DNA from: Wuchereria bancrofti
Lineage: Eukaryota > Nematoda > Chromadorea > Rhabditida > Onchocercidae
Length of the DNA: 64,000 bases
Reading direction: 5' to 3'
Assembly (NCBI GenBank): GCA_005281725.1
Contig: SSBO01000004.1
Coordinates: 1,302,001-1,366,000 of the forward strand
In this document: positions 1 through 12,428 of the stretch, piece after piece
Layout of the letters: every line of letters begins with the position of its first letter
How positions within the stretch are numbered: the first letter of the stretch is position 1
Notes under the pieces: model-generated
What the model saw: only the letters and a program-made list of their open reading frames with translations
Database searches by the model: none
Told to the model about the DNA's origin: nothing
Translations under genes and position numbers: made by a program

Positions 1-2305
1 CCTGGTTATTAACTTTTTATGATTACCATGTAATTATCCTTTTAGTCACTTTAAAACGATCTTAAAGTCAGAAAAATCACTTAAATCAAAAGAAAAATCA
101 AAATCGCTTTTTCAGGGTAATATTTTCTAGCCAAAAATTTGAATATTGTGACCTTAAATTATCTGCGGTTTTGATTTAGAGAAAGCTTTTTGAAAGAAAA
201 CTGAGAGGGTAGTTGCACTCGTAAACTTTATCAATCACTTTTACTTATATCTGTTACATTTGAGCACTTTTTCACTTTAATTTTAATCAAAAAATTCAAG
301 TTTCTTGTTTTGTTTTAAGGAATATTTTATTACTAAGGATATTTGCAGTTTTTTGCCCAACTTTTCGAACTGAAGAAATTTTTAACTGCGTGCTGTTTTC
401 TCTGATTTTTCCAACTTTGTTCATAAATTTTAACCAACTGTTTGCTGAGAAGAGACTGAAAAAATCCGAGAAAAAATTATTTTCTTCAATTATACAATTT
501 GCAATACATTTGCATGCATTTAATAAAAAGTCTTCATGTAGATTGGTCTGAATTTTCGAAATAATTTCTAAATTTCTTCAAAGCAAAAGTCTTGCAAAGT
601 ACCAGGAAGATGTATTAAAAGATCTAAAGATGCTACAGAGTAAAAATGTTACACGTACACATTTCTGAATATATCTTTAGATTTCAAGAATTTTAGACTT
701 TATACTTTGAAACTGCTCAGTTGCTAAAAGATTCGGAAAGTCGGATTTCTTGAAAAGACTTCGGCGACTCGCAAAAGTCTCAATCCAAAACAATATATAT
801 ATAAAATGCGGAATGAATTTCTGCTATGTCTAATTTGTAAATAATTTCCAAATGTCTGTGTAATATTTCTTTTGTTTCTTTTCATGTCCGATCAATGAAC
901 TCTTCTCCTTATGCTTTTTTCTCTTTTACTGAAAAATTTTTGCAAAAAAATTTTTAATTATTCTTTCAAATGCACTCATAAAAGATGATGTACGATCCTT
1001 TCACTTTCACTTCAGTTCCCAATTTTATCTTTAAAAAGGCTGCACTAAAACTGTTTTAAAGTCAACCTTTTTAAAAATATAATTGGACAACAGCGTGTTT
1101 TCAGTTGAACTTTGAACTTATAACTCTTTAAGATTATTGGAAATTCACACCGCAGACATGCACCCTGTTGCCAAATATGAATCTGTTTGTTCTGAGGCCC
1201 AAAATAGCCTTTTCTCACTTTTTGGTTTTAGCTTTATTATACTGATTCGAGAACTTAGAAAACGGAAATTCTTCCTTATCTATTTGGAATTTATTTAGAT
1301 GAAATTCAATTTTCCAAATTCTGCCAACAGCTACAGTAAGTACGTTTCAATATGCATTTGAATATTCAAATTTTTTCCTCGTCTTCAAATAAATTAGATC
1401 ACAAATATTTCGTACTTTTTTAGTGATTTTCTTGACATTTGTTCAGTTGTGTCAATTTTAAGTAATTTTTTAAAGCAAAAAATTTATTCAACTCATTTTC
1501 GCGAACAAATGACTATAATTAACTATCCAATCATTTTGACACCAAATATTTATCTCTGCATTCAGTGCTCGAAAATTTAAAAAGTTATTTCAAAGGGTAG
1601 AAGTAACAATTATTCAATCAAACTGAACCAAGGCAAAGTTGATTGAAAAAGTGTGACAGTCGAGAAATATAAAATGCATGCAAAAAAAAAATTGGACTTA
1701 TCTTGATTGAACTTGTCCTCATATATATCGCAACATTAAAAAGCACACTTTCACCAAATAAATTTTATTAAATTATTAAGGGCAAGAACATTTTGTAATT
1801 TCAAAACCGTTATCTAGGCTAATCGTTCAGTGTGACATACTTCGTCGTCTGTTAAACTATTTCATTTAATTTTTGGATTAACAAGTGGCACTATCTTCCT
1901 ATCATTTGTACTTCAAGTAACGCGTCATTTGATTCGCTTTCAATAATTCATCGATTTAAATATAGATTTAAAAATAGAAGTCATAATGGTTATTTTGACT
2001 TTTGAAAATTTTCATTCACCATTTATTCACTTTCAACATTGCACATTCCGATGTCAAACATGGATTTCAAATAATTTATTCATCATTTTTGCGTCGGACC
2101 GAAAGACCGAGGAGAGATTCCCCGAATTTCTCAAATAATATACTGTACAAAAAACCGTTTGCTGTTTGTTGAATTGGCAACACACTTCAATCATCAGAAT
2201 ATGAAAAAAGGAAACAATTCAAATCAAATCATAAATAGTAATCACTACACTAAAGTAAAAAATTAATGATATTGGTAGACAAAGACAGAAATTTTTTCTT
2301 TTAAT
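1..2305. other. Intergenic, AT-rich; no gene seen
   Basis: No open frame with coding character, no splice-linked exon chain and no RNA gene was recognised on either strand. It lies 3' of the first collagen gene, so the part next to 2305 should hold that gene's 3' UTR. Confidence 0.6.
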
Positions 2306-4046
2306 TTAATACCCTGGAGGGGTTCGCGGTATTGGACAGTGGTCACAACTGCCACTTAGGCCTCTTTCTCCTGTTACACCTTGATCTCCTTTCTCTCCTT
2401 CTTTGCCTGCATAACCGTTTTTACCCTTTTTTCCTCGTGATCCTTGAGGACCAGGCTGTCCCTTTTTGCCATTCATTCCTTTTTCTCCCATTGGGCCGGG
2501 CAAACCCTTTGGTCCTGGTAAACCCGGCGGTCCAAGAGGCCCAAGTGTTTTCATAATTTCTCCCGGTGGGCCAGAACGACCACGAGGCCCAGGAGGCCCT
2601 GGAATACCAACTGGCCCAGGCGGTCCACGTGCTCCTGGCGGCCCAGGTAATGACGATGCCCCAGTCGGTCCTGGTACTCCATCTGGACCATTTGGACCTT
2701 TTGGTCCTGGTAGTCCTACATCTCCAGGTGGTCCTGGTGGGCATCTGAAGCAAAAATCGTATATAGATTGTGCAGCAAGTCCTGCATCCACTCCTGGTAG
2801 TCCATCTAAACCAGGCTTGCCATCTTTACCTGGAAAAATGAAATAAGCAAAATACAATTATAAAGTTTGTAATTTGAATAACAGAATCTAGGGAAGTGGT
2901 ACTGTGAAATGATAATTTACATTTTACAATATTATCAATTCCTTATCGACCTGGTTTTCTTAATAATTCATTTATGATTTTAACAAGATTAAACAACACC
3001 TTCTTCTCCATTGATAAGAAGCTTAAATATCCCTCACTTGCTATTTCCACAACGATAAATGAAGCATACCGTCCTTTCCTCTTAATCCCGGTGGTCCAGT
3101 TGATCCAGGAGAACCAACTTTACAGCTGCAACAACCCCCATCACTGTCAGTAGCACCAATATGTCCATTGCCCTTATTCACATTTTCATTCTCTTCCGAT
3201 TGACTTAATTCTTCGGATATTCCGGCGAATTCATCGATAGGTTCCTGTTCACCATCACTTCCTGCAGGAGTGCTGGACTTATCAGCACCGTAACTGTCGT
3301 AATTACCTTGCCATTCTTCGCTATGAAGTTCAGAAGCTCGAATTTGTACGGATAATGGACGGTTTATTGATTTACTTACACTTTGGTAATGAGTGCCACG
3401 TTTGTTGCGTCCTTTTATGATAATAATTTCTTCACTCTGAAACTTCATTCACTCAAAACTTCCTATTAATTTATCCATTGCTAATCGAAAGAGGGTCAAA
3501 ATTTCGGTTCAAGAATACTCAGACAAATTAAAAACCGGAGCTAAATGAAAACCGCGGAACTTTCCACTTCTATATCAATGAAATAACTAACTATCGATGA
3601 AGTGTTGCATTCAACTCCATTCAGACAAACTCATCCCTATCAAATGCGTGGTCCTATTTAAAACTAAAATTAACCTATGTTAAAATGCAGTGTTAAGATA
3701 GCTTTCGATAAATATGAGTGAAGGAACTAGATTGAGAGGAAATGCTAATTAAACAGATAATATACATCGTCGTCTCCATATGCATTGAGTACATCAGTCT
3801 GATCTAATTAATAGAAATTACATTCGAAATGCATACTGCAGAATACTCCTCCCAAAGATCATTCGAGCGATGTTTGCAGAAGTCGACTTCAGATTGTAAG
3901 CTGGATTCTATGTGTTGCACATAATTATAAACCATCGGAACGATAGTGACAGCTGTCAGTATGGAGAAAGTGGACACGGCCATCCCGAAAAGGCTTATTC
4001 GTTTGAGGTTTTCCATTTCTGTCCTTCGGTCATCTATCACAATCAT
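2306..4046 (-). CDS. Nematode cuticle collagen, 3 exons, about 366 aa
   Basis: Secreted structural collagen of the cuticle. Exons (minus strand): 3837-4046, 3070-3436, 2306-2829; phases 0 and 1 match at the junctions, donors are GTATGC. The N-terminal cuticle-collagen domain holds a membrane segment ([16 protein letters not shown]) followed by [13 protein letters not shown] and [13 protein letters not shown], as in the family. A basic RNKR site in exon 2 suits subtilisin-type processing. Short cysteine groups (CCSC, CFRC, CDHC) flank and interrupt the Gly-X-Y blocks, and the protein ends with a C..C pair, the usual arrangement. The start is taken at ATG 4046 because a TTTTTAG acceptor lies only five bases upstream (transcript start about 4051), suggesting trans-splicing. 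The frame continues upstream only with a GTG codon, so no longer ATG start exists. The second collagen lies on the same strand upstream. Confidence 0.9.
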
Positions 4047-4810
4047 ATTGCCTAAAAAGACAAATTGCTGCCGATTTTTGCTCACTCATTCATTTCATGA
4101 GACGGCGATTGCTGATGGAAGATGATTCAAATGGCGTAAATAGCATATAATGTAATAGACCGATCATCTATGCATAAAACTAACTAATGTAATTTCATCT
4201 CTTTCTAAAGACTACATCAAAGGCTAGAAAAAAGAATTGATGAAACGATTAGTTGAATTCAGGAAAGAACAAACAATGCATTGACTCCGAGTGTTATCAT
4301 CATTCATTTAAATTTAGTCAACGTGTTAATAACGAAGTGAAAGGGATAATCCTGCTAAGGGAACTATTTACTTTCATTAAAAAATTATTTCAAAAAAAAC
4401 GCATTTATGAATTACATCTTTAAATTCTGCAAGAAGAACAGGGTAAGAAACTTCCACCTAAAGTCATGACATCTAACTGTTTCTAATAATAAGCTTTATA
4501 TAAAGATAATTCCAAAAAGAAAAAAAAGAGGAAAAAACACTGATAATAAATCGAAGTTTGGATTTAGTTGACCATCATTTTATGTTATATACCTAAGAAG
4601 CATAAACTGTTACATTAAGAACTCAAACTGGAACGATTTATTGTTTTAAATAAAATGAGCAAATTTACAAAAATAATCGAGGATATCTGGAGAGATAATA
4701 GATAATGTGTACAGCACGGTTTCAAAGATACTCTCTGGTTCACTTGGATTATTTTTAGTTTTGAAGTAACAACATTACGACTATTGCAGTAGACAGTGTG
4801 TCATCTCACA

Positions 4811-4820
4811 CGTCATGACG
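4811..4820. promoter_or_regulatory. CGTCATGACG palindrome, possible bZIP/CRE-like site
   Basis: Perfect 10-base palindrome immediately followed by TAACG, so that a TGACGTAA core is also present. It lies about 760 bases upstream of the collagen start at 4046. A related TCACGTCA occurs near 5140. The regulatory role is inferred from resemblance to CRE-type sites only. Confidence 0.25.
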
Positions 4821-5311
4821 TAACGAGATAATGGAGATGAAGTTGATCTCATGAAAGCAGCAGAAGAGGAAGTTTTCCATTCAGGAAATGAATGTATTTC
4901 ATCGAAGACTGACTTACTGTATTTTAGGTATTCTAGGGTTTGTTGCTTGAAGGTACTGACATTTCAACAAAATATATTTCATCAACAAAAGTTTTCAAGG
5001 CTGTATCCATTCCAGTGATTCTTTAACCTTTTCTCCTCACCTGTACCAAAATGGGACTATTTCATAAACGATCTTCAATTCACTTATCATGATTACGGGA
5101 ATTCTCGTTATACTGTGTAAGACATTGTTGTAAGCGATAGTCACGTCATACGAATTCGCGAAATAACGCATTTAGTGGTATCGTTAATAATACTAAAACT
5201 TGGTATTATTCTATTTGTATCTAAAATTGCCTGATATTGTGCGACGATTGGAATAGAAATTAGATTTAGAGAAAAAAAAATTAGATTTTACTGGGTTGAG
5301 AAAGAAATATT

Positions 5312-5363
5312 AAATCCATCATTAACTGTGTCAATCTAAATCCACCATTAATTGTGTCAATTG
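5312..5363. repeat. Two-copy 26-base tandem repeat
   Basis: Units 5312-5337 and 5338-5363 (AAATCCATCATTAACTGTGT and its near copy) differ at a few bases. Noncoding, between the collagen genes. Confidence 0.75.
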
Positions 5364-6206
5364 AATGTTGTGAGAGAAAACAAGTTGTTGCTATCACCTT
5401 GAGAAGTACCACCCTTTTAGGTTTACTTCCAAGGTACGTTTATCATAATTATAATGGTTTTATTGTCGTGTCGCTGGGTTGTTAATCTTTTTTGCTTATA
5501 ATAGCTTATATCATAATCCTTCCCTTATAAACCCAGTTTGATATTTCAGCTTCTTGTGTATTAGTTGTTTACATTAAGATATATGCGCTATCGTCGGCGG
5601 GCAACATCATAATGCTCAAAAATAGTGCCGAACTAACTCTTTTATTTTAGCTAATTTTTGATGCAATAATAACAGTGTGTACGATGTAATGACAGTGTGT
5701 AACACAACGCTGTCAACTTCTTCAAATTCAACACTTTCGTGGTCTTTGCGAAAAGAAGGGAGAGACAAAAACAAGGATTATCGTTGATTGATGAGGACAA
5801 TATCTATTTCACTGGCTATAAGTGCTCCTTAACAAAAATCATGGGTTTCTGTTTTTTCTCAAGCTGAAAAAACTCTAGAAGATGACACTTGTTTGGAAGT
5901 ATTACGAAATACTTTGTGATAGTTTCACATTATTTATGCAAGAGTTAATCTTTCATAAAGTGGTATCCTTCGAAGCATGTAAACTATGTGTTAGCTTCGA
6001 AGTATTCAATCACACAGACCGAGAAAAAGTTGACCTTTAAGAGAAAAAAGCTATCCTCCTATGTATTGCTGAAATCTTTTTGAAACTTTGATATGTACAA
6101 TAAAGTCACGACAAAACACATAATTATTTCAATAAGCAGTAACTGTTCTTGCAAGTAGACAATGACCACAAACGCCAAATTTTAGCTTGGCCTGAAGCAG
6201 ATCTTC

Positions 6207-7872
6207 CTACCCTGGTGTTTCAGATCCAAGTCTTGCTGAATTATTTGGTAGTCCAATATCATCTGGCCAGCTTTCATCTGGTGTACTGGGCAACCCTGTT
6301 ATACCTGAAGGTCTTGGCGATCTAGCCGGTTCAACTGGTAGTTCTTCATTTTCTCCTAGAAATAAGTAGATTTAAAAATCAATTCTATTTATTATTCTTG
6401 AAAATTCAAGACGGACAGGAAAATCAATTAATAAGGTATGAGGAAACAGATGAATAATAAGATATTAACAAACAGATGAGCCTGGATAGTAGAGTGAAAA
6501 ACAAAAAACCCATACAAATAACAAACCTTGTATAATGATAATACCTGGATGTCCAGGAGGACCTGGTGGTCCTTGGATACCAGGAAGTCCTGGTGGTCCT
6601 ATGTGACCTGGTGAACCAGATGGGCCTGGATAGTAGAGTGAATACCCACGTGGACCTCTCGGTCCAGGAGGACCAGGTATACCCTTTAAACCTGGGTCGC
6701 CAACTTCACCTGGTGGTCCCGGAGGACAAGTCATACACACATTTTCATAATGAATATTAGGCTTGAAATCTTCTCCAGGTACTCCATTTTTGCCTGGCGT
6801 ACCATGAATACCTGAATGATATGGTAAAAATTGAGTAAAATAATAGTTTACCCTTATTTTTTGTTCAAGAAGCGTTAAAGTTTATAAAGGCTGTTGCACG
6901 CAGTGAATAAAAAATAATCGTTGACCTGGTTTTCCATCTATTCCAGGAGCTCCCGGAGGACCGATAGAACCAACATTACAATCACAGCATTTTGCTTCCT
7001 GCACATTGCTACTTGAATATGGAAAATATCGATTTTCTGAAATAAATTGGAAAGATTAAATAATGCAAAAACGACGAAACAAATTGAATTTTGATGTCAA
7101 AAAGTTCGACAGAACTAGTATTACATAGATAAAAATTCGGCTTCAGATCTACATTTAAGATTGTTAATGTGAATTTTTTCATTGGAATATGAAATCATTC
7201 AGATTACTCAAAGCTGAGAACATAAGGTGAGAAAATCATCGACTCACTGTGCCTTGGATGCGGAGAAGAAGATAAGGTCCGAGCCCATTCATAGGTGTTG
7301 CGGTAAGGTAAGCGCTCTTGGTAAGGAACATTGGTGTCACTGTTATAAGACGATGGTAATCCGTAATGGTACAAAATCTGTCGCTCTTTTCGATTCTTAA
7401 CACCATTTGTTTCACGAATCTGAAGTGAAAATTATAAATGATTGCAATAACTTTTGCAAGGATTCCAATATCTTTTGCATTCACAACAAACAGTCATTTC
7501 AATACTGTACTGGAATGAAACACTAAAATCCGAACAAGCAGTTAACAAACAAAATTTAAATATCATAAAAATCTAAAGGCCAAAAATTGGCCCGCCACCT
7601 TTATAGTGAAAAGCAACCTGAATCAGTTGAGACCATAGTGATCGCGATTGATCGAAACAGTAGTCAATTTCCGGTTCCAAAAGCGACAGGGTATGTTGTA
7701 CATAACCATAAAGCAGTGGTATTACTAGTGTCGTAGTTATAACAGAAAACACTGCCAAAATTACTCCCAAAAATGCTAAAATCCGAAACGATTTTGCCAA
7801 AACATGCAAGTTAGTAGGTAAAGGTGCTTCTACACCTGTCGTTTTCTGTTCTTTCAAGAGTATTTCATCCAT
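6207..7872 (-). CDS. Nematode cuticle collagen, 5 exons, about 323 aa, atypical C-terminus
   Basis: Second cuticle collagen. Exons: 7618-7872, 7248-7419, 6926-7036, 6527-6811 (or ending at 6545), 6207-6355; all junction phases agree. The N-terminal domain has a membrane segment ([20 protein letters not shown]) and [18 protein letters not shown], and RKER is a likely processing site. CCDC and CMTC cysteine groups flank Gly-X-Y blocks. Unlike the neighbouring collagen, the triple-helical part is short and interrupted (GYSLYYPG), and the last exon encodes a non-collagenous Pro/Ser/Asp-rich tail (ending LGSETPG) without the usual C-terminal cysteine pair. Start: ATG 7872; a TTTCTAG acceptor at 7939-7945 would leave a 66-base leader. 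The exon 4 donor is uncertain because GTTTGT (6521-6526) and GTATTA (6539-6544) both keep the frame. Confidence 0.85.
6473..6498. repeat. 26-base copy of a Gly-X-Y coding segment inside an intron
   Basis: Bases 6473-6498 repeat 6617-6642 (start CAGATGRGCCTGGATAGTAG) with one mismatch. The second copy encodes the SLYYPGPSG part of exon 4; the first lies in the following intron. Confidence 0.85.
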
Positions 7873-10035
7873 TTTGTTACATAGCCCCAATTTCTCCGTT
7901 TTTAGGATTTTGTTAATCACGTTAGCTGTTGAATCAGTCTAGAAATATGTAATATTGGAATTGTGATTAACAGAGAAAAAGTTGAATGCTTTAATACCAA
8001 ATATTTGAAACTTACGTAATGCTCCACATTTGATAGAAAATACCCATGGAAGCAGCATGAATTTAAATTTAGTAAGTAATAAAACTTTATTTACAGAATT
8101 GGAAAAGAACAAAACCGAAATACAAATAAATTCTTTTTTAATCTACGAAAATATTAACAAAATAATTATCACTCGGTTTTGCAATGTGATTATCTGTTGT
8201 TAATCATTAAAAATTGAATGATAAATCGATTTTTGACTGCCTTAGTATTTTCCGTGGATGAAATTAGCGATATGAAATATGTAAATATAATCACTGTCAA
8301 GGTTTGTGATGAATCGGATTGTAAAGATACTTCCTGCCGTAGGCAGTTTTAAAGTTGTTGAGAAATTTGTTGAAAAGAATAAACAAACAAACAAAACACT
8401 ATTTCGAAGACATTACAGCCTATCATTTGCTGTGAAAACCTGAAAACGTTAGAATTTTACGGATAGATAGGTAGCAATATCCCTATGGCTTATAAATCCC
8501 TAAAATACAATTACTTTAAGCAGTTGTGCGTGCTTCATGCATAGTTCCTTTTTACACGACATTAGAATCTGGAAATTCCTTTACACAAACTTCTTTCCGG
8601 GATACGCAGGAAAACGGCGGATTCCTAATTAGCATTCTCTCAAAGTTTAAGAACCACAAAGAGGAAAACAGTTTGAATATCACTACAAGAAAAGGAATAT
8701 TGATAAATGAGGACGGAAGACAGCGGTTTCTTTGTGACTTTTGCCTGTTGCATGTCTTGCTATATTAACCCAAAAAGGAAAAACAATGGGCAGGAATTGT
8801 TGAGAGAAACATTTGCAAACCATCTACTAGATCGTCGTTATATTCTTTGTAGTCGTTCACTCTTGTCTATGAAATGGGAAGAATTTGAAGTGCCCAACTC
8901 ACCCTAAAAGTACTTCTTTGGATATCACCATATTATTGTCCACTTTCATCATCCTAATTATATAAACATTCAGAAAAGACGGTCATGATCTCAACAACTT
9001 TCCATAAAACTAGAATTTTTTGTCATAACTTCAGATTTCACTTTTATTATACTACTGCTTTATAAACAGCAAAACAAGAGTGCACGAAATGGAGATAGTT
9101 GAAATTGTAGGAAACGAGCAGTTGAGACTCATATTTTAGAATTAGATAAGACATTGACTTAGGAAATAGTCAACTTTGCTTGAGAAAGTTCTGAAAACTA
9201 TTTGTTCCTTAGTTGGTTTCATTAGCTTGTACAAAAGTGGAAACAGATAACCTTAATATTTATGAAATGAACCTTCCGCATAAGCCACATGCCCTGATTG
9301 AAACAGAAAATTGAGAAAGTGACTGGACCAGTCTAGCTAGATATGATCTTTCTATAAATCTCTACCACCGTTATCTCATTGCATGGACAAAAACGTTTGA
9401 AATGACATCTGTTTTATTTATTTACATAATTTTCTATAGTTGGTTAAAAAAGTTGCTGTGTAAAAAAAAAATAAAATGGGAATTTGGGATGAAGAGTTAG
9501 AAATTTGATATATACAATCACTACTGCAATGAGAAAAACAAATGGTCAAAATACTACAAATCCTGTATTTTTCTGTTTTTGAGGGGAATGAACTTTCTAC
9601 ATTCAGTTGAGCTAAAATTTTCCTAATATGTTGGAATAATTCAGATAGTGATTATCCAAAGAAAAAAAAGAAGCCTTCTAGCAGTTCTTGAAGCTAACAT
9701 AAGTTCCTTTCATTGTATCATGCGATTTTATTTAACCTAAATTGGTTACAATTTTAATAATTGCTCGCTGAATGCATCCACACTCGTAACTGTGAACACT
9801 AAAAACTTCTTATTGCCTGCAGACAAACCTCTAAACATAACTGCATAATAAAAAATGATACTTTAAATACATAACAATTAAACTAACCATCTGTCCATCA
9901 GTTTGCATTAATCATAAAATTATACAAAATTCTGCGATACAAATAAGGAAAAGCATTGTAAAAGCCGAAAATGAATCAGAATTCACAAAATCCATTTGTA
10001 TGCTTTATCTCAAAAACGAAAATTCGTATACGAAG
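7873..10035. other. Intergenic; leader of second collagen, then no gene seen
   Basis: Bases 7873-7938 are the probable 5' UTR of the second collagen. The rest has only short chance frames (for example 8526-8768 on plus, which opens without an ATG) and no splice-linked exon chain. Confidence 0.55.
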
Positions 10036-11315
10036 CTATGCGTTTGCTTCTCTCTTCTTCACTTGCTCAAGCCTCTCTACAATATTTTCCCACTCTTGAA
10101 TTTGATAATGGAGCTGCTCCAAAAGTATCACAAACTTTTCTTTGAGATCCACCACACTGCTGTGATGCCTGGTAAAATTCAAAAAAGAGAAAAATGAGAA
10201 CATATGAGCAAGTAAAATATCATCTAGTCTTTATAACTGTCACATTTCACAGAATTTAGCTTCTCAAATGGGGCTATGAAAGAGACAAAATTATACCAAG
10301 GTGGAAAAGACGTTTCTTTACTGCAAGATGGAATTAAGTTAAATGGAATTATATTTTTGCTCACGAATCATTATTAAATTGAATATGTAATCACAAACTT
10401 TTGCACATCTAAAGCCGATCCATTGATTTCCCTTTCAGCAGCATTGAGCGCTGGGAGGTGATGACCTACATTTGCAATTGATTCGGATTTGAACACAACC
10501 TGTAAGGAATACTAAAGACTACATAAAATGGTGAAAGTTAAATGAGGGAGATCGAATTCGTATCCACTCTCGAGAATAGTAATCGGATTTTCACGCCAGG
10601 CAATAATAAATTTGTTCACAAAAACAGGAGGAAGATGTTAAAACTTCTTAGTAAGTTTCCAGCAACATTTTGCACGCATGAAAATTAAATGACTGCTTTT
10701 TGTTTGATTCTTAGTTTTGGGATTTAGCGACTGCTATGATAATGACAATTTAAAATGCCGAAATAACCTCGGAATCTTTCTGAAACTCTTCCAGCAGTTT
10801 AACCCGTTCGACCATTAAATCATGACCAAATTCTATTTCTCTCTTCTTTTCTGCAGAAGTCAAATAATCGCTCTGAAAGTTTGATGACCAACACAATGAT
10901 CTCCCAGAAAGCAAACTGGATTTCCAAATTACTTTTGTCCCAGTAATAATATAATAAGAGTATGCACAAATTCGATTCAGCTAAGTGACATTAGAAGAGT
11001 AAGATACTAAGAGTTTTCCAAAGCCGGAAACTAAGATTGAGGAACAATAATTGATATCTTCTGTGTATGGTATTTTGTTAAGTAGTTGGAATTCTTCCAA
11101 AAATGAACGCAAAAGGAAAAACTAACACGAGTTGCTAAATCAGTGATCTTTGTCAGTACATCGGTCGGAATTTTTAGTAGGAAGCCACATCCAGCTTCTG
11201 ATAACTTCTTCCGCAGAAAAATTAATTCTTCATTTACATTTGTAACGCTTCCTGCTTTGCGCAAACCTAATCGATCTTCCAATTTTGTTAACCGCTTGTC
11301 CAACATATCCTCCAT
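10036..11315 (-). CDS. dnc-3-like: Dynactin subunit 3 (p24/p22)-like, 4 exons, about 175 aa
   Basis: Probable small coiled-coil subunit of the dynactin shoulder/sidearm, which helps dynein-dynactin bind cargo. Exons: 11127-11315, 10768-10872, 10399-10499, 10036-10168; phases 0, 0 and 2 match. The protein is almost wholly helical: MEDMLDKRLTKLEDRLG at the N-terminus, HDLMVERVKLLEEFQKDSE and a GHHLPALNAAEREI segment in the middle, and LLEQLHYQIQEWENIVERLE at the end. The order and spacing resemble human DCTN3 (186 aa), whose middle has VALLEQVNALVPML and whose end has LLSKQFVQWDELLCQLE. The start is ATG 11315; an acceptor (TTTATAG) ends six bases upstream, consistent with trans-splicing. The J-domain gene lies upstream on the same strand about 1.1 kb away. 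Coiled-coil similarity can mislead, so the family call is moderate. Confidence 0.6.
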
Positions 11316-11321
11316 TGCTTG

Positions 11322-12428
11322 CTATAAAAAAACAACTTGAACAACAGAAAAGAACAACGATGAAAGTGATTCAATTAATTCAATTAATGCAAGCATCGAA
11401 ACTGCTTTGAAGAAAAATATTTAAACTAAAAATGTTCACCTGCATATTATAAAGAATGAAATTCATAATTCCACGATATATTTTTAATTAAAACATTTAA
11501 TAATTAGAAATTATCGGACAGTTTCCTTCATGAACATGTTCTTATATGAACGTATTAAAACTTTTTTTTCAAGACATGTTTTATTTCAGTCATACAACTT
11601 ATAAAAGAACAACACTATTTACAGAAAAAGTATTACCGCCTAAACAGCATAAATATTTATTTAGCAAGATTTATCCACTGTACAAAATAATGATACCTTA
11701 ACACACCGAATTCCTCGTCAGTCCATTCTAAACTCCAGAATCTTGTTATACATATATGAACATATTAGCAGTAAAGAAAGAGTAAACGATCGATGAAAGG
11801 ACTAAAGATAAGCCACTCTAAAATGGACAACATCTTCTAAAGTAGAGAAAAAGTTAACTGGATCAAGAAGATTCTTTTCCTGAAAAATCAAAAGGAAAAT
11901 GTCGCGCTTGTCGATTTATTTATACTAAACTACTAGATTTTCAATATAGTCATCATAAGACGTTTCATATGTTTACAAAGAACAAAAAAAGAAAGAAAAG
12001 TAAGCACACCAAGGTTCGGCATTAATGTAATCCTTCAACACATCTACTTGAAAAATCTGAAATTACTTTTTAGGACAAACAATGTATCCCCACTGTCCTT
12101 TTTTTTCGTCGTACAAGATGATGATCCTAACAAAATATCCATAAAATCCTAACAAAATAGACATAAAATTCAAATCCATCTATTAATCATCCAAATGAAT
12201 CGCTAATAAGAGTATCGCTAAATATATATGAGTATCGCTAATAAATATGTATGAAAAGTTAAAAGGATCGCTGACTCATCAAAACTAAACTTTTTGAAAA
12301 AAGAAGTGCAACTACAGAGAACTGGTATGTAATCGTAATTAACTCTCATATATTATTGTAAAATTTCAAAAATATTTTTTCAATTGCAGCAACGGAACTC
12401 TTTACACAAGAAATATCCTGAATGATAA
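11322..12428. other. Gap between the J-domain gene and the dynactin-like gene
   Basis: No exon recognised. Short direct repeats occur at about 12121-12260 (CCTAACAAAATA and GAGTATCGCTAA units). The 1.1 kb gap is longer than typical for nematode operon partners, but both genes have acceptors just upstream of their start codons. Confidence 0.5.

Larger units (their letters stand above)
4052..6206. other. Intergenic between two collagen genes
   Basis: No coding exon recognised. It contains the 5' flank of the first collagen and the 3' flank of the second. It holds a perfect CGTCATGACG palindrome (4811-4820), a two-copy 26-base tandem repeat (5312-5363) and several copies of ACAGTGTGT (near 4792, 5670 and 5692). 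Confidence 0.6.

Noticed and set aside
2421..2846. Plus-strand and alternative minus-strand frames over the collagen exon
   Set aside because: Shadows of the Gly-X-Y coding sequence, whose GGN/CCN codons open other frames.
8526..8907. Overlapping short plus-strand frames
   Set aside because: The first opens without an ATG, there are no splice partners, the residue composition is unremarkable and the flanks are intergenic.
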